From VRUE01 sp035557635 (lineage in GTDB: Bacteria; Actinomycetota; Thermoleophilia; Solirubrobacterales; 70-9): 11,234 nucleotides of DNA. A model generated the notes under the pieces. It saw only the letters and a list, made by a program, of their open reading frames with translations, searched no databases and was not told the DNA's origin. A program made the position numbers and the translations under genes. The stretch spans positions 1 through 11,234 of the forward strand of contig DATMDR010000021.1 of the NCBI GenBank assembly GCA_035557635.1, read 5' to 3'. The first letter of the stretch is position 1. Every line of letters begins with the position of its first letter. Shown one piece after another: positions 1 to 6,298 of the stretch.

Positions 1-1347
1 TATGAGGTCAAGGCGACCTTCGCCAACGGCGTCAACATCTCGAAAAACTCGCCGGTCCGGATCGCCGGCGTCGAAGTCGGCAAAGTGATCTCGACCGAGC
101 GCGACGGCAACGCGACGACCGTCACCTTCACGGTCGGCGACGCCGGGCGCCCGATCCACGAGGACGCCTTCGCCGCGATCCGCCCGCGGATCTTCCTCGA
201 GGGCAACTTCTTCGTCGACCTCTATCCGGGCAGCCCCAGCGCCGCGGAGCTGGACAGCGGCGGCACGATCCCGATCAGCCACACCTCGACGACCGTGCAG
301 CTCGACGAGATCCTGACCGCGCTGCAGGCGCCGGTGCGGGCCGACTTCAGCCGCATCCTGGAGGGCATCGGCATCGCCCTCAACCATGAGCCGACCGCCG
401 CCGAAGACGCCACCCAGCTGCCCGAGGTGCAGGGCAAGACCGGCGGCGAGGCGCTCAACGGCGCCCTCCTCTACGGCGGCGACGCCGGCCGCTACAGCGC
501 CCAGGTGACCAACGCCCTGCTCGGCACCCGCCCAGGCGACCTATCCCGGCTGGTCTCCGGCGCCGGCCGCACCTTCGGCGCCCTTGCCGCCAGCGAGGAG
601 GAGCTCGAAGGCCTGATCGTCAACTTCGACGTCTTCACCGGCGCCCTCGCCGCCCAGTCCTCCAACCTGAGCACCACGGTTCACCGCCTGGCGCCGACCC
701 TGAGCGAGGCCCGCGCCTCCTTTGCCAGCCTCAACCGGGCGCTGCCGCCGCTGCGCGCATACGCGATCGAGATGCGTCCGGCCATCGCCGAGCTGCCGGG
801 GCTGATCAGCGCCGCCGAGCCCTGGACCGAACAGGCCTACCCGTTGCTCTCGGGTCGCGAGCTGGGCGGGACGGCCCGCCTGCTCGAGGAAGCGACGCCG
901 GGGCTGGCCGGGGCCGCTCAGCTCGGCAAGGCGCTCGTCCTGCCGCAGATCAACCGGATCAGCCTCTGCACGAGCCAGGTGATCGTGCCCACCGGCAACC
1001 AGACGATCAACGACCAGTTCAGCACCGGCGGCCCCAACTACCGCGAGTTCTTCTACATGCTCGCCAACTTCTCCGGCTGGGGCCAGGGCATCGACGGCAA
1101 CGGCTCCTTCCTTCGCGTCCAGCCCGGCGGTGGCGACACCCTGGTCAGCGCCGAAAATCCCTTCGGCAACCTGACCACGGACAGGGTCGACTTCGCCCAC
1201 ACGGTCGTCGCTCCGAGCGGCACCCAGCCCCAGCTCGGCGGGCGGCCGCCGAAGAAGCCAGGCGTGCGCTGCGACGGAAACCCGGTCCCCGACGTCAACG
1301 GCCCCCTCGGCCAGGTGGGCCCCCCGACCCCGGCGGCGAGTCCATGA
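1..1347 (+). CDS. MCE family protein, 5' end outside the window
   Basis: The frame is open from the first base and encodes 448 visible residues ending at TGA 1345-1347; the true start lies upstream. Fragment residues 20-29 read RIAGVEVGKV, the hallmark of the MCE (MlaD-like) domain, whose remainder runs to about residue 90 (IRPRIFLEGNFFVDLYPG, then VQLDEIL). The following 200 or so residues are rich in Ala, Leu and Glu and look helical, as expected for the needle-like part of actinobacterial Mce proteins. The C-terminal part has Gly/Asn-rich segments, two cysteines and a Pro-rich tail. Known for the family: MCE proteins form hexameric tunnels that carry lipids or sterols between an ABC permease (YrbE/MlaE) and the outer envelope. 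The N-terminal membrane anchor must lie in the missing part. The stop overlaps the next start (ATGA), indicating one operon. Which of MceA-F it corresponds to cannot be decided here, and the substrate is unknown. Confidence 0.93.
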   Translation, partial: YEVKATFANGVNISKNSPVRIAGVEVGKVISTERDGNATTVTFTVGDAGRPIHEDAFAAIRPRIFLEGNFFVDLYPGSPSAAELDSGGTIPISHTSTTVQLDEILTALQAPVRADFSRILEGIGIALNHEPTAAEDATQLPEVQGKTGGEALNGALLYGGDAGRYSAQVTNALLGTRPGDLSRLVSGAGRTFGALAASEEELEGLIVNFDVFTGALAAQSSNLSTTVHRLAPTLSEARASFASLNRALPPLRAYAIEMRPAIAELPGLISAAEPWTEQAYPLLSGRELGGTARLLEEATPGLAGAAQLGKALVLPQINRISLCTSQVIVPTGNQTINDQFSTGGPNYREFFYMLANFSGWGQGIDGNGSFLRVQPGGGDTLVSAENPFGNLTTDRVDFAHTVVAPSGTQPQLGGRPPKKPGVRCDGNPVPDVNGPLGQVGPPTPAASP

Positions 1348-2777
1348 GCCCCGAGCCCCGCAGAAGCCGCTGGCAACACTTCCGCGCCTCGCTGTCCCGC
1401 CAGTCGCGTGGCCGCAGCAAGGACACGATCGCGATCGTCCTGCTCACGATCGCCGGGATCGTGATGACGCTCTGGATCTTCACCCAGCAGAAAGCCTCGC
1501 TGCCCTCGTGGGCGCCCCTCGTCGGGGAAGACTTCGCTCACCTCACCGGTGAATTCAGCGTCGCCCAGGCGGTCACGCCTGGCCAGGGCCAGGGGGTCGA
1601 CATCGCCGGGATCCAGATCGGCAAGGTGACCTCGGTCGACCTCAGGGAAGGCAGGGCCGTGGTCGGGATGGACGTCGAGCCCGAGTACCTGGAGCTGATC
1701 CACCCCAACGCGACCCTGCTGCTGCGGCCGAAAACCAACCTCAACGACATGGTCGTCGAGATCGACCCCGGCGCCGGCAAGGGCCACATCGAGGACGGGC
1801 ACAACTTCCCGCTCTCCCGCACCGAACCCAACGTCAACCTCGATGCCTTCTTCGCCACCCTCGACGCCGACACGCGCCAGTACATCCAGCTGCTCGTCGC
1901 CGGCGGCGCGGAGGGAATCGGCGGCCGTGGCCGCCAGCTCTCCGGCGCCCTCCGCCGCTTCCAGCCCTTCGTCCACTACGTCGCCGATCTCAACCGGGCG
2001 GTGTCGCAGCGGCGCGTCGCGCTGGCACGGGCGATCCATTACTTCAGCCTGCTGACCACGGAGCTGGGCCGCCGCGACGCCCAAATCGAACGCTTCGTCC
2101 GCGGCTCGCGGGCGGGGCTGGCCAACTTCGCCAACGAGCAGCAGAAGGTCCAGGAATCGCTGATCGAGCTGCCGGCCACCCTGGCCGCGGCCCAGACCGG
2201 CTTCGCCAGCTCGGACCGCTTCTCGACCATCGCCAGGCCGGCCCTGCTCTCGCTCATCCCCCAGGCGCAGGCGCTGGGTCCGGCCTTCGACGCGACCAGG
2301 CGCCTCTTCGAAGAGACCACGACGCCGATCCGCGACCAGATCCGGCCCTTCACCCGGCAGATCCGGCCCTTCCTCAACCTCACTCAGCAGAGCGCGACGC
2401 CGTTCGAAAAGTCGCTGCGCGGCTTCGGCAGCTCGCTCGGCGCCTTCAACAGCTTCCTCAACACGCTCGCCTTCAACCCGAAAGGCTCGCGTGAGAGCTA
2501 CCTCTTCTACCTGCCATGGGTCAACCACAACATCAACGCCACCTACAACCTCGACGATCCGGCCGGGCCGATCTCCCGCGGGCTGGTGATGATCTCCTGC
2601 AACGGTGCCTTCCTCGCCGAGGGCGTCGGCAATATCAAGCCGTTGCTGAAGACCATCATCCAGGGTGCGAACGTACCCCGGGCGGACCAGCTGCCGGTGA
2701 TCCCCCCCGACCCAAGGGCGCTAAGGGAATCCGGCGACGGCGCCTCGAGATGCGGCCCTGAACTGGCGGGACCATGA
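1344..2777 (+). CDS. MCE family protein, membrane-anchored lipid-transport subunit
   Basis: This is a 477-residue protein. The N-terminus is basic (residues 1-27) and is followed by one hydrophobic segment at about 28-47, which gives an inside-to-outside membrane anchor. An MCE domain follows at about 65-160, with VDIAGIQIGKV at 85-95 and LLLRPKTNLNDMVVEIDPG near 125-143. The segment FFATLDADTRQYIQLLV starts the long helical region, and its equivalent is present in both neighbouring genes. Within the helical region a 7-residue unit containing QIRPF occurs twice in a row (window positions 2337-2372). The C-terminal domain ends with LPWVNHNINATYNLDDP and two cysteines. The ATG start at 1344 overlaps the preceding stop by 4 bases and no strong Shine-Dalgarno sequence is visible, so translation is probably coupled. 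The length suits actinobacterial MCE subunits. The role in lipid or sterol import is inferred from the family. Confidence 0.93.
   Translation: MSPEPRRSRWQHFRASLSRQSRGRSKDTIAIVLLTIAGIVMTLWIFTQQKASLPSWAPLVGEDFAHLTGEFSVAQAVTPGQGQGVDIAGIQIGKVTSVDLREGRAVVGMDVEPEYLELIHPNATLLLRPKTNLNDMVVEIDPGAGKGHIEDGHNFPLSRTEPNVNLDAFFATLDADTRQYIQLLVAGGAEGIGGRGRQLSGALRRFQPFVHYVADLNRAVSQRRVALARAIHYFSLLTTELGRRDAQIERFVRGSRAGLANFANEQQKVQESLIELPATLAAAQTGFASSDRFSTIARPALLSLIPQAQALGPAFDATRRLFEETTTPIRDQIRPFTRQIRPFLNLTQQSATPFEKSLRGFGSSLGAFNSFLNTLAFNPKGSRESYLFYLPWVNHNINATYNLDDPAGPISRGLVMISCNGAFLAEGVGNIKPLLKTIIQGANVPRADQLPVIPPDPRALRESGDGASRCGPELAGP
2337..2372 (+). repeat. 15-bp direct repeat, 21-bp period, inside an MCE gene
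   Basis: The 15 bases CAGATCCGGCCCTTC occur at 2337-2351 and again, identical, at 2358-2372. The 21-base period is seven codons and encodes QIRPF twice (QIRPFTRQIRPF). It is in frame and sits in the helical part of the second MCE protein, so it looks like a small heptad duplication in a coding region and not a mobile element. Confidence 0.85.
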
Positions 2778-4345
2778 GCAAGCAAGCACCCAGCACAGCC
2801 CAGCTCCTCGCCATCGTCGGCTTCGCGCTGTCCTGCTTCGGGATCCTGCTCTTCCTCTGGATCACCTTCGGCGGCCCGACCCCCTTCAAGGCGAAGTCCT
2901 ACGAGCTGAAGATCCCCTTCCGCGAGGCCACCCAGCTGGCCCAGCAGTCCGACGTGCGGATCTCCGGCGTCTCGGTCGGCAAGGTGCAGTCGATCGGGCT
3001 CACCCCCGATGGCAAACAGGCGTTGGCGACGATCGCGCTCGAGAACCGCTACGCGCCGATCCCGGAGGGTTCCCGCGCCGTACTGCGCACCAAGACGCTG
3101 CTCGGCGAGACCTACGTCGAGCTGACCCCCTCCGACGGCGAGTCGGAGATGCTCGCCGACGGCGGCACCCTGCCCGCCGCCAACGTCGCCGACTCGGTCC
3201 AGCTCGACGAGATCTTCCGCACCTTCAATCCGCAGACGCGGGCGGCCTTCCAGACCTGGATGCGGGACGGGGCACTCTCGATCGAGGGCCGCGGCGCCGA
3301 CCTCTCCTACGCGTTCAGCCAGCTCGAACCGTTCTTCACTGAGTTCGACAAACTCTTCCGCGTCCTCGACACCCAGCGCCGTGCGGTCAGCCAGCTCTTC
3401 AGCAACGGCGCGACCAGCCTGCAGGCGCTGCGCGGGCGGGAAGGCGAGCTGGCGAGCCTGATCGACAGCTCCGACGCGGTCTTCCAGACGACCGCCGCGC
3501 GCGACCGTGAGATCGAAGCGCTGTTCCGTGCCTTCCCGACCTTCCTCGACGAGTCGAAACTGACCCTCGAGCGCCTCGAAAGCTTCGCCCGCAACGCCGG
3601 TCCGGTGATCCGCCAGCTGGTGCCGGCAGCGGAAGAGCTCTCGCCGACCCTGATCGCCTTCTCCCGGTTCGCCCCCCACGCGAAGGGATTCTTCGAAGGC
3701 CTCGGGCCGGTGATCGACCGCGCCCCATCGGGCTTCTCCGCCCTGCGCAGGTTCTTCCGCGACGAGTTCCCACCCTTCCTGCGGGCCCTGGATCCGTTCC
3801 TGCGCAACCTCAACCCGATCGTCAGCGGCGCCAGCCTCTACAGGCGCGAGCTGAGCGCGGCGATGGCGAACGTCGCGGCTCTCACGAACGCGCGGCTGCC
3901 GAACAACGCGAAAGGCATCCAGGTCCGCTACCTGAGGGTGCTGCCGGTTCTCGGGCCCGAATCGCTCTCGACTTACCCCCGGCGCCTCACCAGCAACCGC
4001 AACAGCGCTTACAGCCAGCCGCTGGCCACCCAGCGGCTGGCCGAAGGCCTGCTCAGCTTCGACACGAGCCAGTGCAGCTCGGGCGTCGTCGCCTCGCTCA
4101 ACCCGGAAAGCGCCAAAGATCCCGCCTTCGCGGGCCGCGTCGCCGAAAACAACAGGACGGCCGCGGAAAACGAAAAAAGATCGGCCGAATTCTTCGACCG
4201 GCTGAAAAAGTACGCCTTCGCCGAACAGGGCAGCTCGGCCTCGATCCCGGCGCCGGCCTGCGCCCAGCAGCCGCCCTTCAGCCCGCTGGGCAAAGAAGGC
4301 CCACCCACCGCCTATCAGCAGACGTACGCACAGCAGGGCGAGTAG
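2774..4345 (+). CDS. MCE family protein, last gene of the mce operon
   Basis: This is a 523-residue protein. A hydrophobic anchor lies at about 10-33. The MCE domain spans about 42-137, with VRISGVSVGKV at 61-71 and TKTLLGETYVELTPSDG near 107-123. The family's transition to the helical region follows (VQLDEIFRTFNPQTRAAFQTW). Residues from about 160 to 370 are amphipathic and helical, and the tail after about 440 is rich in Ala, Lys, Gln and Pro and probably disordered. The start ATG overlaps the previous stop in ATGA, so the three MCE genes are read as one unit. It is the last gene, because a convergent gene and a strong stem-loop follow. Being last, it may correspond to the MceF position of mycobacterial operons, but nothing in the sequence proves this. 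The long Q/P-rich tail is unusual enough to note. Confidence 0.93.
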   Translation: MSKQAPSTAQLLAIVGFALSCFGILLFLWITFGGPTPFKAKSYELKIPFREATQLAQQSDVRISGVSVGKVQSIGLTPDGKQALATIALENRYAPIPEGSRAVLRTKTLLGETYVELTPSDGESEMLADGGTLPAANVADSVQLDEIFRTFNPQTRAAFQTWMRDGALSIEGRGADLSYAFSQLEPFFTEFDKLFRVLDTQRRAVSQLFSNGATSLQALRGREGELASLIDSSDAVFQTTAARDREIEALFRAFPTFLDESKLTLERLESFARNAGPVIRQLVPAAEELSPTLIAFSRFAPHAKGFFEGLGPVIDRAPSGFSALRRFFRDEFPPFLRALDPFLRNLNPIVSGASLYRRELSAAMANVAALTNARLPNNAKGIQVRYLRVLPVLGPESLSTYPRRLTSNRNSAYSQPLATQRLAEGLLSFDTSQCSSGVVASLNPESAKDPAFAGRVAENNRTAAENEKRSAEFFDRLKKYAFAEQGSSASIPAPACAQQPPFSPLGKEGPPTAYQQTYAQQGE

Positions 4346-4347
4346 CT

Positions 4348-4384
4348 GACGGATTCAAGCCCGTGACCTTCGGGGGTTATGAGC
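4348..4384 (-). other. Degenerate initiator-tRNA-like fragment (anticodon loop to T arm)
   Basis: Read on the minus strand, the stretch begins GCTCATAACCCCCGAAGGTC and continues ACGGGCTTGAATCCGTC. From memory, bacterial initiator tRNA-fMet has GGGCTCATAACCCGAAGGTC followed by a T arm such as GCGGGTTCAAATCCCGC. The anticodon loop CTCATAA (CAU anticodon), the variable region GAAGGTC and the T loop are therefore recognisable. It is not a working gene: the 5' anticodon stem does not pair, the T stem has lost a base, and no matching acceptor stem or D arm is found on either side. It could be an old duplicated tRNA end, as left by integrases, or chance similarity. I favour a relic, with moderate confidence. 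Confidence 0.45.
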
Positions 4385-4546
4385 TCGAACTGGGGCCTCT
4401 TGTCCCAGTGAGCGCGTTGCGGGTCCTCCTTCTCTTCGTTCCCTCCCTGGGGTTCGCGCTTGCAGCGCTGGTCGCTTCGGGTCTGGCGCTCGAGGGAAGA
4501 CGGGAGGCGGAGGCGGAAGAGGTGGTCGTGGGCAACCGGGCACGGC

Positions 4547-4584
4547 GTAGAGAAAGGGCGGCCTTGCGGCCGCCCTTTCTCTAC
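4547..4584. terminator. Perfect 17-bp stem-loop, probable bidirectional terminator
   Basis: The left arm at 4547-4563 (GTAGAGAAAGGGCGGCC) is the exact reverse complement of the right arm at 4568-4584, with the 4-base loop TTGC. It lies between two converging genes, 201 bases after the mce stop and 29 bases after the stop of the minus-strand secreted-protein gene. The upper stem is GC-rich and the base is AG/CT-rich, so each transcript ends its stem in a pyrimidine-rich run (CCCTTTCTCT), though without a long U tract. Because the arms are symmetric it should work for both strands. Confidence 0.85.
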
Positions 4585-4613
4585 CCCTGCTTCGTCCTGA
4601 GTGGAAGCTGGCG

Positions 4614-5375
4614 CTAGCCCTTCGGGGTGCAGGACCGAACGAAGGTGCCGCTGCCGTTGGTCCCGTCGTCGAACAGGGCTTTGGTCACGCGGGCGTTGAG
4701 GTGCCCGTCCGGGCACTTCGCCTGCGCGTAGTCGTCCAGTTTTTTGTTGACGGTGAAATCGAATGAGATCACCGAACCGCTGCCGCCGGCGATCACCGGG
4801 ATCTTCGAGACGGTGTGGAGACCGTAGCGGCCGCTGCGCTGTTTGCTGATCGTGGTGGTGGTGATCAGTGCGGTCGGTGCCGGCACGGCCACGTAGGCGT
4901 GGATGAAGAGGGTGATCTTCCCGCCTTTTTTACCGCCGTTGAAGAAGACCAACGGGCCCCGCGCGCTGAACGGTTTCTGTTCGGGGAATTCGACTTTGAC
5001 TTCGGTGCTGCCTTCGCCGACGATCGACGGGCCGCATTGTTTCTTCGCGGTCTTGGTGTCGGTGGCGACGAGTTTCGCCTGCGTGCAGACCGGCAGGCCC
5101 GAGACGTCATTGGCCGCGTTCTTGTCGAAGTCGACCACCACTTCCCTCAGTGCGGCCGGATGGGTGCCGTCGGCCGTTTTGAGATTGCCGCTGACGTTGA
5201 GCTTGACCGGGCTCAGTTTGGTTTTGAACAGCTTCTTCGGTGCGAAGTCGCCGTTGACGGTGAGGATCAGGTTCCCCATCCGGATGATCGTGGGTTTGGC
5301 CGCAATCGCCACGGCGGCGAACGCCACGGCGGCGAACGCAGCTAGGACGACTGTCCATGTCAAACGCTTGCGCAT
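4614..5375 (-). CDS. Secreted protein of unknown function
   Basis: This is a 253-residue protein with a clear signal peptide: MRKR, a hydrophobic stretch to about residue 25, and a likely signal peptidase I cleavage after Ala-26 (AIAA before KPT). The h-region contains the unit FAAVA twice. The mature part is Lys- and Thr-rich, with alternating polar and hydrophobic runs that suggest beta structure (ILTVNGDFAPKKL, ITLFIHAYVAVPAPTA), and four cysteines at 97, 114, 221 and 249 that could form two disulfides. There is no lipobox, C-terminal membrane segment or sorting motif. ATG 5375 is supported by a Shine-Dalgarno sequence AAAGGAG at 5388-5394, 12 bases upstream. The gene lies 146 bases downstream of the TetR-type regulator on the same strand. 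I do not recognise the family from a motif, so function is unknown; it probably acts outside the cell membrane. Confidence 0.85.
   Translation of the reverse strand: MRKRLTWTVVLAAFAAVAFAAVAIAAKPTIIRMGNLILTVNGDFAPKKLFKTKLSPVKLNVSGNLKTADGTHPAALREVVVDFDKNAANDVSGLPVCTQAKLVATDTKTAKKQCGPSIVGEGSTEVKVEFPEQKPFSARGPLVFFNGGKKGGKITLFIHAYVAVPAPTALITTTTISKQRSGRYGLHTVSKIPVIAGGSGSVISFDFTVNKKLDDYAQAKCPDGHLNARVTKALFDDGTNGSGTFVRSCTPKG
5308..5337 (-). repeat. Tandem 15-bp duplication in a signal-peptide coding region
   Basis: On the plus strand GCCACGGCGGCGAAC occurs at 5308-5322 and again, identical and adjacent, at 5323-5337. It encodes the repeated FAAVA of the secreted protein's hydrophobic core. It looks like an in-frame slippage duplication that lengthened the signal peptide. 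Confidence 0.9.
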
Positions 5376-5387
5376 GTCCCTATGTCT

Positions 5388-5394
5388 CTCCTTT
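5388..5394 (-). promoter_or_regulatory. Shine-Dalgarno site of the secreted-protein gene
   Basis: The minus strand reads AAAGGAG, a strong match to the anti-16S consensus, followed by 12 bases and the ATG at 5375. It is the best ribosome binding site in this part of the window, and it fixes the start. Confidence 0.7.
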
Positions 5395-5427
5395 GTGGCC
5401 TGCCCCTTTGAGCCCCGGCCTCTCGAA

Positions 5428-5461
5428 AACTTGGTAGTGCTTCCTCAGTCCAAGTTACCAA
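5428..5461. promoter_or_regulatory. Overlapping inverted repeats, candidate operator or RNA switch
   Basis: AACTTGG at 5428-5434 is the exact reverse complement of CCAAGTT at 5450-5456. TTGGTA at 5431-5436 is the exact reverse complement of TACCAA at 5456-5461. The two pairings overlap, so in RNA they are mutually exclusive. They lie between the regulator's stop (5522) and the secreted-protein start (5375), where a promoter or operator of the downstream gene would be expected. The function is inferred: it could bind the adjacent TetR-type protein, form alternative hairpins, or do nothing. Confidence 0.4.
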
Positions 5462-5521
5462 CATCCGTCTTTAGGGAAACCCTCTCATTCACATAAGGAG
5501 CGGCCTCGTGCAAGGGGCACC

Positions 5522-6211
5522 TCAGCTTTGGAGCATCGAGAGCCGCGTTCGCTCGCGCTCTTCCGCCGCGCCCTCCGGCCCCAGGAAGGGAAGCGTGATC
5601 CAGAACATCAGGTCGGGCAGGCGGCTCGGCAGTCGCGCCGTGGCGCCGTGGAGGATCTCGCTGTAGAGCAACTCGTTGATGCCGCCGGCAAGCGAGAGCG
5701 CGGTGATCCCTGGCAACTCCACCGAAGTCTCTGCCCGTCCGGCATCGAGAAACCCAGTGAACTGGCGCAGCGCTGCGTCCCGTCGCGCCAGCGCTTTCGG
5801 TCCCGCCGCGAGCACCTCGACGATCGCGAAGCGGGCCTCGTCGGGATGCTCGGCCAGGTGTTTGAGCAGTTCGCCCAGGCCTCCGGCGACCCGCTCCGCC
5901 CAGGGCGAGCCGGGTTTCGACTCGAATCCCCGCGCGGTGTCTCCCAGGAGGTTGCCAAGGAGCACGTCGTAGGCGGCCAGGAAGCAATCCTCCTTGCTGA
6001 CGAACAGCTCATAGAACGTCTTTCTCGATACTCCCGCGACCTCGATCACGTCGACGACCCGGGTCTCCGGATAGCCGCGCTCGGAGACCACTTCGATCAT
6101 CGCCTGCAGGATGCGCTGCCGCTGAGATGCCGTCACAGCCTCCCGCGTCAGCCCGTGCCGGCCCCTCGGCAGGCGCTCGCTCACTTTAGCCGTGCGTCTA
6201 CCCGTAGCCAC
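5522..6211 (-). CDS. TetR/AcrR family transcriptional regulator
   Basis: The protein has 229 residues from GTG 6211. The N-terminal DNA-binding domain spans about residues 26-76: a first helix RQRILQAMIEVVSERGY, then the helix-turn-helix VVDVIEVAGVSRKTFYELF, with SRKTFYELF as recognition helix, and SKEDCF after it. This is the classic TetR pattern. The remaining 150 residues are mostly helical and would form the ligand-binding and dimer domain; its ligand cannot be read from sequence. A basic leader (RLPRGRHGLTRE) precedes the domain. No Shine-Dalgarno is visible at any candidate start. GTG 6211 is preferred because TACATT at 6218-6223 sits exactly 6 bases before it, as in a leaderless transcript; GTG 6184 (220 residues) is the main alternative. 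It is divergent from the lipoprotein pair and upstream of the secreted-protein gene, so it may regulate either of these or itself. Confidence 0.88.
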   Translation of the reverse strand: MATGRRTAKVSERLPRGRHGLTREAVTASQRQRILQAMIEVVSERGYPETRVVDVIEVAGVSRKTFYELFVSKEDCFLAAYDVLLGNLLGDTARGFESKPGSPWAERVAGGLGELLKHLAEHPDEARFAIVEVLAAGPKALARRDAALRQFTGFLDAGRAETSVELPGITALSLAGGINELLYSEILHGATARLPSRLPDLMFWITLPFLGPEGAAEERERTRLSMLQS

Positions 6212-6217
6212 CGACAA

Positions 6218-6223
6218 AATGTA
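6218..6223 (-). promoter_or_regulatory. Candidate -10 element for a leaderless regulator transcript
   Basis: The minus strand reads TACATT, matching the actinobacterial TANNNT -10 pattern, followed by 6 bases and GTG 6211. Transcription starting at the usual distance would begin at or very near the G of the GTG. No clear -35 box is seen at 16-18 bases upstream. Confidence 0.4.
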
Positions 6224-6285
6224 GAGCAGGAAGCGGAAAACCGCGAGTTGTGTACTCCCGAGTCTCCTTGGCCGGCGAGCCTGAA

Positions 6286-6291
6286 TAGAAT
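6286..6291 (+). promoter_or_regulatory. Candidate -10 element for leaderless lipoprotein transcript
   Basis: TAGAAT differs from the TATAAT consensus at one base and ends 7 bases before the GTG at 6299. No Shine-Dalgarno precedes that GTG, so a leaderless mRNA would explain the start. No convincing -35 hexamer is present at the usual distance. Confidence 0.45.
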
Positions 6292-6298
6292 CTCTGGT

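Larger units (their letters stand above)
4346..4613. other. Intergenic region between convergent genes
   Basis: These 268 bases separate the stop of the last MCE gene from the stop of the convergent secreted-protein gene. I see two things in it: a tRNA-like relic on the minus strand at 4348-4384, and a strong stem-loop at 4547-4584. The stretch between them contains no convincing gene. One plus-strand frame is open from GTG 4363 to TAG 4615 (84 residues, with a hydrophobic middle), but it reads through both arms of the stem-loop and lacks a ribosome binding site, so I do not call it. Confidence 0.7.
6212..6298. promoter_or_regulatory. Divergent promoter region between regulator and lipoprotein genes
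   Basis: These 87 bases separate the starts of the TetR-type gene (minus) and the first lipoprotein gene (plus). The region is somewhat more AT-rich than its flanks and holds a -10-like hexamer for each direction. It also has three 4-base half-sites in alternating orientation, GAGT 6245-6248, ACTC 6254-6257 and GAGT 6260-6263, which could be part of an operator. An autoregulated divergent arrangement is common for TetR proteins, but here it is inference. Confidence 0.5.

Noticed and set aside
1053..2528. Long minus-strand open frame opposite two MCE genes
   Set aside because: Its translation is Glu/Gly/Arg-rich low complexity without a family motif, as expected opposite a GC-rich gene. It spans the boundary of two well-supported MCE genes.
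4341..4440. Functional tRNA gene on the minus strand
   Set aside because: Anticodon-loop and T-arm similarity is present, but I cannot pair an acceptor stem, a D arm or a proper anticodon stem, so it is listed only as a degenerate fragment.
4363..4617. Small plus-strand frame with a hydrophobic segment after the mce operon
   Set aside because: The frame crosses both the tRNA-like relic and the perfect terminator stem, has no ribosome binding site, and its C-terminus is made of the stem-loop sequence. A terminator is the better explanation.
5528..6298. Plus-strand open frame leading into the first lipoprotein
   Set aside because: This extension is antisense to the TetR-type gene. The lipoprotein start at GTG 6299 is supported by its paralogue's start and by a signal peptide and lipobox at the right distance.
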